Source: Anomaloglossus baeobatrachus (Eukaryota; Chordata; Amphibia; Anura; Aromobatidae). From it: a stretch of 64,000 nucleotides of DNA. The notes under the pieces were generated by a model. That model ran no database searches, was not told the DNA's origin, and worked only from the letters and a program-made list of their open reading frames with translations. Below are positions 53,529 to 62,936 of this stretch, piece after piece. The stretch's first letter is position 1. The number at the start of each line of letters is the position of its first letter. The DNA lies in NCBI RefSeq assembly GCF_048569485.1, contig NC_134353.1:73310908-73374907 (forward strand), in the 5' to 3' direction. The translations under genes were made by a program, and so were the position numbers.

Positions 53529-54633
53529 CTCTTGGTGACTTATTAATTTGCTCGGGTGCTTTAGGTGGTACTAGCACTGGGAGAGGTAAGTTGGAGGTTT
53601 CGGTGTTGTCGGCTTGGACGGTACTGCAAACCGGGGTTGCTACAGGTAACTGATTCAGTACATAGTCTCTTGTGCGATCAACTGGATTGTCTGCTTCCAG
53701 TGGTGGCGAGTCAGCTGGATCAGGACCTTGGATCAATGCTTGCTCAAGTAGTCTCACTTTAGCTAGCGCAACTTCCTCTTCCATCTGTGACCGAATAATC
53801 TTTATCCGAGCCTCCGCTTCTGCCCTTTTGGCTTCCGCTTTAGCAGCTTCTGCTTTTGCATGGGCTTCTGCTTTAGCGGCTTCTGCTTTTGCAAGGGCTT
53901 CTGCTTTAGCAGCTTCTGCTTTTGCAAGGGCTTCTGCCCTTTTGGCTTCTGCTTTAGCAGCTTCTGCTTTTGCAAGGGCTTCTGCTTCTGCCCTTTTGGC
54001 TTCTTCCTCTACTTCTCTTTCTGTGAAGGAACGTCTCACCTTGGATTCCTCTGCTCTTATGCGGGCCTCTAGTATCCTGTCGCTCAGGGCTGAGCTTCTT
54101 GAGGATGATGACCCGGATGACCGAGAGGAACGTCTAGATGAGGTTGATCGGTGTGATCTGGTTTCTTGCTGGTGAGAGATACGGTGTTCGGCCTTGTCTA
54201 TGGCATCTTGCACCTTGGCATCTCTTTCCTTGTTTACCTCTTCTGCCTTCCTCAGGTCTGAAAGAGCATCATCAATTTTAGAGTCTTTTAGAAAGGTAAT
54301 GTACCTTGTTGACAGTCTCTTGTATCTTTCATGAGCTGTGTTCAGCCGTTCCAGAGCGGCTTGTAAGCATGTGGCATCACCTGATGAGGATTCAAGTCTT
54401 GACATGTAATAGGTGACTCGTTCCCACTGTTCTTCCAGGTGTTCACATAGCTCATCTTTCATAGTGTGATAGTTTTCAGCGGCCTTTATCGTGGGTTTGG
54501 AAGAGCGCTTCGGTCGGACAACTTGGTCTGCTGAAAGCGTGGGCTCTGCCTCCTGTGCTTCATAATGGACAGTATCAGATTGTATTTGCTCTGTTTCAGC
54601 AGTGGGGAACTGTCCAAGGTCTTTTTCAGCCAT
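53476..54633 (-). CDS. BEL/Pao N-terminal ORF with Ala-Lys-Glu repeats
   Basis: 385 residues, the first ORF after the 5' LTR. The N-terminal half includes VRPKRSSKPTIKAAENYHTM and CEHLEEQWERVTYYMSRLES, which look helical. It has an Arg/Ser-rich stretch (HRSTSSRRSSRSSGSSSSRS). Residues about 205-275 are a run of EALAKAEAAKA repeats, a strong coiled-coil or single-helix candidate. A Pro-rich tail follows. Its position and character fit the N-terminal Gag of BEL/Pao elements. It overlaps the next ORF. Fossil part. Confidence 0.75.
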   Translation of the reverse strand: MAEKDLGQFPTAETEQIQSDTVHYEAQEAEPTLSADQVVRPKRSSKPTIKAAENYHTMKDELCEHLEEQWERVTYYMSRLESSSGDATCLQAALERLNTAHERYKRLSTRYITFLKDSKIDDALSDLRKAEEVNKERDAKVQDAIDKAEHRISHQQETRSHRSTSSRRSSRSSGSSSSRSSALSDRILEARIRAEESKVRRSFTEREVEEEAKRAEAEALAKAEAAKAEAKRAEALAKAEAAKAEALAKAEAAKAEAHAKAEAAKAEAKRAEAEARIKIIRSQMEEEVALAKVRLLEQALIQGPDPADSPPLEADNPVDRTRDYVLNQLPVATPVCSTVQADNTETSNLPLPVLVPPKAPEQINKSPRGALSNTATTARWQPSVS

Positions 54634-55026
54634 TTTGATTTAAGGTGTACTGTCTCTTTAAGAAACTTGACTTTTGAATAGGGGTCCAAAAATCGTTGTG
54701 CAGATCTGCAAGGACTCCCTGATGAGATTCCCAAGGTGTCTTCAGTAAAACTTGGGGTTCGCAGTGCAGCGATGTGCAGTAATGAGGTATAATGTACTGC
54801 AAGTCTATAGAAGGAGTATAGCAAGAGAGAGACAGCAGGTGCATAAACTGTCCCTTTACAATGCAGCAGAGGTGACACAGGACGTGGCAGATGGGAGAGC
54901 TTCCCCTTAGGCTTGTCCAGGCATGCACTGTGCAGGCAGACTAGTGCACAAGGATTGTTGCTAGGCAGATTACAGGGGAAGTTACAGGGCTCTTAGGGAT
55001 CTGTAGCTGGGGTATTGAGCTCTTAA

Positions 55027-55959
55027 AGGGAACCTGTCAGCAGAAATGTCCCCTAAAACCTAACAGATTCCCCCTCTGCAGCTCCTGGGCTGCATTCTAG
55101 AAAGGTCCCTGTTATGATTGTGCCCACTTTCTGACCGAAAAAAAGTGTTTATAAAGTTGTACCTTTTTGGCTTCTGATTCTGTAAATCTGTCACGGGGGC
55201 GGGCTGCCTGATGGCCGTTATTCTGCCCCCCGGTCCTGTATGCCGCCCCCATCGCTGATTTCAATACTTCTGGACGCCGCCCACTGCTCCAGCCATCCCC
55301 GCGCATGCCCAGTGCCCATCTCTCGGGGATGAGCACTGTGCCCAGCGTCACCGCTAGTGACGTGCACGCAGGGTTAAGATTATGGGCGGTGCTGTGATGT
55401 TTATTCCTAAGCAACCGCCCATAATCGCGGGACCGCGCTTTCCCCCTCGGCCTGCTTCTGCTTCCTGCCTCGGGGCAAGATGGGAAGGAGGCGAAGTGAG
55501 GTCAGCAGCAGCGCGCTTGCGCAGAAAGAAGCAGGCCGAGGGGGAAAGCGCGGTCCCGCGATTATGGGCGGTTGCTTAGGAATAAACATCACAGCACCGC
55601 CCATAATCTTAACCCTGCGTGCACGTCACCAGCGGTGACGCTGGGCACAGTGCTCATCCCCGAGAGATGGGCACTGGGCATGCGCGGGGATGGCTGGAGC
55701 AGTGGGCGGCGTTCCGAAGTATTGAAATCAGCGATGGGGGCGGCATACAGGACCAGGGGGCAGAATAACGGCCATCAGGCAGCCCGCCCCCGTGACGGAT
55801 TTACAGAATCAGAAGCCAAAAAGGTACAACTTTATAAACACTTTTTTTCGGTCAGAAAGTGGGCACAATCATAACAGGGACCTTTATAGAATGCAGCCCA
55901 GGAGCTGCAGAGGGGGAATCTGTTAGGTTTTAGGGGACATTTCTGCTGACAGGTTCCCT
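55027..55959. mobile_element. Kolobok-type MITE, 933-bp near-perfect palindrome
   Basis: TTAA on both sides (55023-55026 and 55960-55963) and ends AGGGAACCTGTCAGCAG and CTGCTGACAGGTTCCCT. The two arms are complementary over almost the full length, with a short unpaired centre (about 55455-55525). Each arm therefore encodes the same chance 100-residue frame. TTAA targets with AGGG-type ends are typical of the Kolobok (T2) group common in frogs. It is nested in the BEL/Pao element next to its 5' LTR. Confidence 0.85.
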
Positions 55960-55976
55960 TTAAGCAGTCTTCTGAC

Positions 55977-56445
55977 TGTTCTGTCCCCACTTAAAGGCGA
56001 TGGAAGGTGCGTAGTTGTGAGAGGTTGTGAGAGTCTTACCTTCGTTTTTCCTATAGGTGGGGCAGACAGGACCTTGAGCACTCCAGAGTGAAAACATGCA
56101 CAAGCTGAGATGAAACAATGGTGGTTTATTTTCTCCAAAGGTTAGGACATGCAGAGTGCAGTAATCCAAGTACCTGGCATTGTAATCTTCCAGTGATGCT
56201 TGCCTCTGTAGCTACTACGTGGTCAGAAGACTTTGCTTCTAGTAGCTCCTATAAGGGATCTTGCTCTCACAAAAGCTCTGGCTGGAATGAAAATCCCAGG
56301 AAGTGATGCAAGAGGGTCATAAGACACTCCCATGGGCTGGGCAAAAGAAACAGAGGAGCTGAAAAGTCTGACCAGTAGATGGCAGCAGAGACAGGCATGA
56401 AAAACATTAAATAACAGTTTTAACTAAGACAAATAGAACAGCACA
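55977..56445 (-). repeat. BEL/Pao 5' LTR
   Basis: The same 469-bp sequence as 42579-43047. The minus-strand coding regions run away from it. The Kolobok MITE lies 13 bp inside it. Confidence 0.9.
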
Positions 56446-56656
56446 AGAATCACTATCAACACCCACCCCAGCTATCAGCTGATCGGCAGCTGCTGTCATT
56501 CAAAAAGTTGCTCATTTTACAAACTTTACTTGGTTGTGATTCAAAACCTATACATCCTAGCTGACAACTAAAGGTATGTCTGGTAGAATCAGCCTGATAG
56601 CAATATAGCACTGGCTTTAGGTTATATAGGAAAATCCTGATTGGTGCACTTTAAGC

Positions 56657-57234
56657 AAGGGGTACTTTGCACGCTGCGACATCGCTAGCCGATTGTAGCG
56701 TTGCCGAGCGCGATAGTACCCGGCCCCGTCGCAGATGCGATATCTTGTGATAGCTGCCGTAGCGAACATTATCGCTACGGCAGCTTCACACACACTTACC
56801 TGCCCTGCGACGTCGCTCTGGCCGGCGACCCGCCTCCTTCCTAAGGAGGCGGGTCGGGCGGCGTCACAGCGACGTCACACGGCAGACGGCCAATAGAAGC
56901 GGAGGGGCGGAGATGAGCGGGACGTAAACATCCCGCCCACCTCCTTCCTTCCTCATTGCAGGCGGGACACAGGTAAGGAGATGTTCCTCGCTCCTGTGGC
57001 TTCATACACAGCGATGTGTGCTGCCGCAGGAACGAGGAACAACATCGTACCTGTCGCTGCAGCGAAATTATGGAAATGACGACACTACACAGATCACCGA
57101 TTTTCGACGCTTTTGCGATCGTTTATCGGTGCTTCTAGGCTTTACACGTTGCAACGTCGTTACTGGCGCCGGATGTGCATCACTTTCGATTTGACCCCGA
57201 CGAGATCGCAGTAGCAACGTGCAAAATACCCCTT
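56657..57234. mobile_element. Harbinger-type MITE, uninterrupted relative of 11769
   Basis: Ends AAGGGGTACTTTGCACGCTG and inverted GCAACGTGCAAAATACCCCT. The interior shares CTACGGCAGCTTCACA, GGCCAATAGAAGCGGAGGGG and CATCCCGCCCACCTCCTTCC with the MITE at 11769-13581. It serves as the empty-site reference for the LTR at 11893. The flanking triplets do not match. Confidence 0.7.
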
Positions 57235-57239
57235 AGTTG

Positions 57240-57600
57240 TCCAGCACCTACCCCACGTCTTTTCACTACTGTGTTTGCCATAACTTGCATATGTAGTGAC
57301 ATCCCAGCCACAGTCAATGTGCACCTCGGCCGAACTCAGCCAACAGGCGCATGTGCCAGAACCAACCCCGATGTCGTCAGCCAGCACCGGTTCTAATTAC
57401 CGTTCACATGTGGAGTTTTTTCTTTTCTTTTGTTAATCCTGTTTATGATCTTTTTAATTAAGTTTGAAGCCTGGTACTTCTTGTAATTTTTGGCACACCT
57501 GTGAGACATAAAAGAATATTATTAACGACCTGTTATTTTGAACCTTTTTTTATTAAATATTTTTGTAATTTACATATTAGTCCTGTCATTATTATGTTTG
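57240..57600. other. spacer, nothing recognised
   Basis: Short frames only. The sequence changes character where the Tc1 remnant starts near 57605. Confidence 0.3.
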
Positions 57601-57604
57601 TAGT

Positions 57605-58417
57605 CTACATACGTCTGGCATTGGAGACAATTACGTGTCTACACACTCTCAGTGAAGTAGGTGTATCTGTCTCTAAGTCAACAGTAAAGAGAAGACTCCA
57701 TGAAAGTAAATACAAAGGGTCACATCTAGATGCAAACCATTCATCAATTCCAAAAATAGACAGGCCAGAGTTAAATTTGCTGAAAAACACCTCATGAAGC
57801 CAGCTCAGTTCTGGAAAAGTATTCTATGGACAGATGAGACAAAGATCAACCTGTACCAGAATGATGGGAAGAAAAAAGTTTGGAGAAGAAAGGGAACGGC
57901 ACATGATCCAAGGCCCACCACATCCTCTGTAAAACATGGTGGAGGCAACGTGATGGCATGGGCATGCATGGCTTTCAATGGCACTGGGTCACTTGTGTTT
58001 ATTGATGACATAACAGCAGACAAGAGTAGCAGGATGAATTCTGAAGTGTACCGGGATATACTTTCAGCCCAGATTCAGCCAAATGCCACAAAGTTGATCG
58101 GACGGCGCTTCATAGTACAGATGGACAATGACCCCAAGCATACAGCCAAAGCTACCCAGGAGTTCATGAGTGCAAAAAAGTGGAACATTCTGCAATGGCC
58201 AAGTCAATCACCAGATCTTAACCCAATTGAGCATGCATTTCACTTGCTCAAATCCAGACTTAAGACGGAAAGACCCACAAACAAGCAAAACCTGAAGGCT
58301 GCGGCTGTAAAGGCCTGGCAAAGCATTAAGAAGGAGGAAACCCAGCGTTTGGTGATGTCCATGGGTTCCAGACTTAAGGCAGTGATTGCCTCCAAAGGAT
58401 TCGCAACAAAATATTGA
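57605..58417 (+). pseudogene. Tc1 transposase, nearly complete catalytic domain
   Basis: The sequence begins in the second DNA-binding subdomain (VSVSKSTVKRRLHESKYKG, frame of 57501-57797). One frame change near 57760 moves it into the frame of 57794-58417, which holds the whole catalytic domain of about 207 residues. ILWTDETKINLYQNDG has the first aspartate, QMDNDPKHTAK the second, and SPDLNPIEHAF the glutamate, with 34 residues between the last two. MGSRLKAVIASKG is the usual C-terminus. It is a dead gene because of the missing N-terminus and the frameshift. The catalytic residues themselves are intact, so it is younger than the copy at 39520. Confidence 0.85.
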
Positions 58418-58676
58418 AAATAAAAATATTTTGTTTGGGTTTGGTTTATTTGTCCAATTACTTTTGACCTCCTAAAATGTGGAGTGTTTGTAAAGAAATG
58501 TGTACAATTCCTACAATTTCTATCAGATATTTTTGTTCAAACCTTCAAATTAAACGTTACAATCTGCACTTGAATTCTGTTGTAGAGATTTCATTTCAAA
58601 TCCAATGTGGTGGCATGCAGAGCCCAACTCGCGAAAATTGTGTCACTGTCCAAATATTTCTGGACCTAACTGTATG
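57605..58676 (+). mobile_element. Tc1 element (DD34E), 5' truncated
   Basis: Transposase remnant, AATAAA near 58419, then a right TIR ending CCAAATATTTCTGGACCTAA CTGTA. The left TIR and the first helix-turn-helix are absent. Confidence 0.8.
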
Positions 58677-58689
58677 TAGTTAATGGGCT

Positions 58690-59470
58690 CTTATTTCCTT
58701 CGGACAAACCTTGGACATCTGGGAGCTGCATATTTGGCTCCAGGGCCAATGTGGCATATCAATGGGGTTTCAGCACAAATATCACTTGAATTCCGCCAAT
58801 TCTGGAGGTGAGTATAAGGTGTTTTTAGTTTACAAGGCGGAAAATAGTACCAAAGAAGTTGTTGGCAGAGTAGTGGACAATCCCTTTAAGGCATTTTAAG
58901 TGGTTTTGATGTATTATAATCTGATATTGTGATAAGTTTTCTTTTTATCTATCCTGTTCATTAACCCTGATATTATCACCCTGTGTGTCTCACATTTTTT
59001 TGTATAAGGCCTTTACTCCTATACATATGTATAGTAGATAGATCAGCTTTGACAGTGAACATCAAGTTACATGTAAGGGACACACTATGTGGCCAAACCT
59101 TTACATCAGTCTTGCACTCATTATAAATATTTATTTAAATTTTAAAATTATATATCTACATACATAATTGTCAGTTGCAGATGTAACTGTATCCCACAAT
59201 GCACTGCAGCACTGTCAGTTGCGCAGCCGCAGTTCGCGCCCACATCATAGCCATGGTAACCAGGGACAACAGTGTGGGCGGAACCCAAATTGTGGGCTGA
59301 GTAAGCACAATTTTGTTCCCAGTCAAACATTGTGCTACCCATACCACAGCCAGGTATAATGAGGTGTTGGTGGTTTAAATTACACATTTGTGAAAACACG
59401 GAGCAGTAAGGAGGCGTGGCCGGGTATGACCGCCCTTGCCTGGCATCGCCATGCCTTAAGCGATGTTGCG
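58690..59470. other. spacer with a possible Kolobok end
   Basis: GTGGACAATCCCTTTAAGG near 58871 resembles a Kolobok right end plus TTAA. 59170-59400 contains CACAATTTTGTTCCCAGTC and ATTGTGGGCTGAGTA, weakly inverted. No gene seen. Confidence 0.3.
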
Positions 59471-59474
59471 TTGA

Positions 59475-59940
59475 GCGACGAGACATAGCGGCAATGACGA
59501 GACATAACAAGACATGGCAGCACTGACGAGACATGACGAGACATGGCGGCACTGACGAGACATGACGAGACATGGCGGCACTGACAAGACATGACGAGAC
59601 ATGGCGGCACTGACGAGACATGACGAGACATGGCGGCACTGACGAGACATGACAAGACATGGCAGCACTGACAAGACATGACGAAACATGGCGGCACTGA
59701 CGAGACATGACGAGACATGGTGGCACTGACGAGACATGACGAGACATGGCGGCACTGACGAGACATGACGAGACATGGCGGCACTGACAAGACATGACAA
59801 GACATGGCGGCACTGACGAGACATGGCGGCACTGACAAGACATGACAAGACATGGCGGCACTGACGAGACATGACGAGACATGGCGGCACTAACGAGACA
59901 TGACGAGACATGGCGGCACTGACGAGAGACAGAGAGAGAG
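59475..59940. repeat. 29-bp minisatellite, about 16 units
   Basis: Tandem units of GACATGACGAGACATGGCGG plus CACTGACGA, with scattered A/G variants. Because 29 is not a multiple of 3 and the unit lacks minus-strand stops, all three minus frames stay open through the array. Confidence 0.9.
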
Positions 59941-60023
59941 AAAGAAAAAAAAATACATGCACATTGTTTATTTACAATAAAAGTACACACAGCCTTTACC
60001 ACATATAATTAGCCCCAAAAAAA

Positions 60024-61012
60024 TGTTACGCCCCGAGGCAGCCGAGCTGCTCAGATCCAGGCGGTCCGTGACTCGAGGGGGTCCCTGACCCGGGAGCACC
60101 GACGAACAGTTTTTAAATGAAAAATAAAAGTCTGACTACGCCACTCGTGGTTTGCGGCCAGGGATGATAGTGCCGCCGCTGCAGGTTCCCACTGGGGATG
60201 ATGGATGGGGGCAGCGTGGATGGTGGAGCCCTGTAAGCGAGTAGGGCTTTTCCCCAGGGGTAGGTGAAGGGTTAACGTGGAGGCGCGCGGTAATGAAGCA
60301 GTCTAGGCAAGGAGAGCAGTTTGATGGTGTTTACTCACTGGTTCGACGCCCTGAGACGTACTGGATTCCAGGTGCGCCCTTGTCTTGATAGCTGTGCTTG
60401 CCAACCTGATGCCACTCTCCACCTGTGCACCCCTGTGTATGTGGGTCCTCCCTGGCGTGGAACACTTGGAGGTCCTCCTGGAGTTTGGGTCCTGCCGAAG
60501 GCATCTTGGACTATTTAAGGGAATGTGTCCCGGTCCTCACTTTGCTGCTGATGCTTCGGACGTTAAAGGGTGGCAGATGAGTCCTGGAAACCCACCAGCC
60601 TGGCAGAGTTAACAGAGGGCCTGAAGTCCATGTCTGTTCTGGGATCTGCACCCCGTGCGTGCAAAGTACTGTGAGCCCTGGATGTCCAACCCACAGGGCC
60701 CCTCTGTCCTTGGGGTTTGCTCTTTCACACCACAGCTACTTTCCTCCTCTGAGTGGCTGTTCTTACAACTCAGGTGTTTGCAGTCTCTTTCTCTCCTTCT
60801 ATGTCTCTCAAGAGTCTCTGGTCTATCTTGACACCCTTCCTCTTTCACTTCCTACTGTAGACTATCTACCTACTAATTCCTCCTCCTAAACTCTTATGAC
60901 TGTCTTCTGCAGACTGCCCACACTCCCCAGGTCACTGTCTCCTCCCCCAGGTCTGGTCTCTTCCTCCCAGTTGGCTGCCTGTTATCTACAGTGTCCAGCC
61001 CTGTCATCTGGC
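60024..61012 (-). mobile_element. LTR (family 1 variant), copy I, cut by a Harbinger insertion
   Basis: Starts TGTTACGCCCCGAGGCAGCC and shares the CTACGCCACTCGTGG box and GCCGCCGCTGCAGGT with copy D. Its sequence stops at the TAA target of the Harbinger at 61016, so the remainder should lie beyond the Harbinger, outside this window. Confidence 0.65.
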
Positions 61013-61354
61013 TAAGGCTACTTTCACACATCAGTTTTCTGTATTCAGGTACAGTCCTTTTTTTTGCCGTATCCAACGTTTCCGGTTTTGTTGTGCAAAC
61101 CGGATCAAACCGGACCCACCGGATCCGGTTTTAAGCGGATCCGTTGTGAACGGATCCGGAAAAAAACGGATCCGGTGGGTCCGGTTTGCATCCGTTTTGC
61201 ATCCGTTATGTCCGTTTTTTTACGGATCCGTTTTTTTAACACTAAACAAACAATTAACGAGTTCCGTATTCTGATTGGCTATTGGGAAAATATAGTATAT
61301 ATACAGTATTTTGAAGCATATTTTACAGAATGAAGACAGAGACAAGCAGAAACC

Positions 61355-62684
61355 ATGGATGCTATTCTTGCAAATTACACAAAGATCACTGCAGATTTTA
61401 TATTTGAGGCAAATCGCTTGGCTATCATCGTCAGAGAAAAGGAGCGACAGCGACTGAGGCGTCAGCGACATCGACGCTTTTGGATCCATCCCCTGACTGC
61501 CCAGAGACTGACACGTGGGGTGTTTTCAACCCTATACCTGGAGCTCCGTGGAAACCATGAAAAATTCACAAGCTATGTCCGGATGGCAGTGAATAATTTT
61601 GACGTCCTCCTTGGCCTTGTTGCGGACAACATCCGTAAAACGGACACCTACAGCCGGTTCTCTATAACACCCGAGGAGCGTTTGCTGGTTACGCTTAGGT
61701 AAGTTTTTTTTTTTTAGAACTGTATCCTCCTGTAAATTGACTTTTAACTGTAATGTGTTTGCTATTATTTTTTTCTAATTATTGTCTTTCCTTTACAGAT
61801 TCCTTGCAACTGGAGAGTCGCTTTCGTCCCTCCACTATCAGTTTCGACTAGGAATTTCCACCATCTCGGGAATCATTAGAGACACTTGCCAAGCCTTGTG
61901 GGATTGCCTCCATGAGGATTTCATCCCCCAGCCCACCAGGGACAGATGGCTTGCAATTGCTGAACAATACTATAACATTTGTCAGTTTCCAAATTGCCTT
62001 GGCTCAGTGGACGGCAAACATATAAGAATTGTGAAACCTGCTGCTTCGGGGTCAGAATACTACAATTATAAAAAGTATTTCTCAATTGTCCTAATGGCAA
62101 TAACGGATGCGGACTACAAATTTATCTCAGTGGACATTGGCGCATATGGGAGATCCAATGACTCTCAGGTCTTTAAAATGTCCCCAATGGGGCGGCGAAT
62201 CTATGGGAATACTTTTGATTTCCCTCCTGCAAGACCTCTTCCTGGCACATGTGAGCCCCCAATGCCCTTTGTTTTTGTGGCCGACGAAGCCTTTCAACTC
62301 TCCCAACATCTGTTGAAGCCATATGCAAGCCGTGGATTGACGCAAACACAAAAAATATATAATTACAGATTATCCAGAGCCAGAAGAATGGTGGAATGCT
62401 CCTTTGGGATACTAACCAGCAAATGGCGAGTGTTGTTAACAGCCATTAATTTAAACATTGAAACTGTTGATGAAATAGTGAAAGCATGTGTGGTACTACA
62501 CAATTTTGTTTTAACAAAGGAACCTTTGTCCTTGGATGACCAGAGTTTGGAATCCACCGCTTTGTCTGACTACACCAGTCCTGGATTTAGGAGTAGTGTT
62601 GCCTGTTCAACAATCCGTGACAAATATGCTGACTATTTTGTGTCCCCAGAAGGTAGAGTAGATTGGCAAGATCAAATGGTATAA
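61355..62684 (+). CDS. PIF/Harbinger transposase (two exons)
   Basis: Exon 1 (61355-61698) and exon 2 (61799-62684) join across an intron with a GTAAGT donor and a TTTACAG acceptor, giving about 410 residues. Exon 1 has a basic region (REKERQRLRRQRHRRFW) and a helix-turn-helix-like end (EERLLVTLR), with FLATGESLSSLHYQFRLG continuing in exon 2. The nuclease has the Harbinger signatures: CLGSVDGKHIRI (first D), DIGAYGRSNDSQVF (second D) and RRMVECSFGILTSKWRV (E). It would cut at the TIRs and reinsert into TWA targets, normally helped by the partner protein. AATAAA is at 62708-62713. No stop or frameshift is seen. Confidence 0.92.
61699..61798 (+). other. intron of the Harbinger transposase
   Basis: 100 bp, GTAAGT...TTTCCTTTACAG with a pyrimidine-rich 3' end. 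Removing it joins an AG to an A to make an arginine codon, and the conserved reading continues. Reading through would meet a stop at 61700. Confidence 0.85.
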
Positions 62685-62936
62685 GATTTTTGTTTAGTTT
62701 TATAACAAATAAACATAGTTAAAAATAAATTAAAAAATATCTTGTTAACCTTGTTAATTTTAATCTTTCACTCGCTTTAAAAATTTGTAATTTTTACACC
62801 GTCAAATTACAACATGTTATGTTTTTGTATTACCTTTATTATTAACTTAACTTGCAAAATAATATTCACACCAAAAAAATCAAGAACAAATAAATACTTT
62901 TCAACAAAAAACTTTTATTTTTATTACATAAATAAA

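Larger units (their letters stand above)
42579..56445 (-). mobile_element. BEL/Pao LTR element, broken, with two nested insertions
   Basis: Two 469-bp LTRs (42579-43047 and 55977-56445) and an exact 5-bp AGAAT duplication (42574-42578 and 56446-56450) delimit the element on the minus strand. A purine tract (ACGGGGAG on minus, about 43048-43056) precedes the left LTR. Parts seen are Gag-like ORFs (54633-53476 and 53528-52236) and protease/RT/RNase H (45930-43177). A young Gypsy (45931-52230) and a Kolobok MITE (55027-55959) split it, leaving about 6.6 kb of its own sequence. The LTRs look very similar by eye, so the BEL copy is itself fairly young. It is broken by the two insertions and perhaps a few further changes. 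Confidence 0.9.

Noticed and set aside
55112-55874. Two nearly identical 100-codon ORFs on opposite strands, suggestive of a duplicated gene
   Set aside because: They are the two arms of one palindromic MITE. The peptide has no recognised features.
59148-60002. A 284-codon minus-strand ORF
   Set aside because: It is almost entirely the 29-bp minisatellite. All three frames are open, so openness carries no coding signal.
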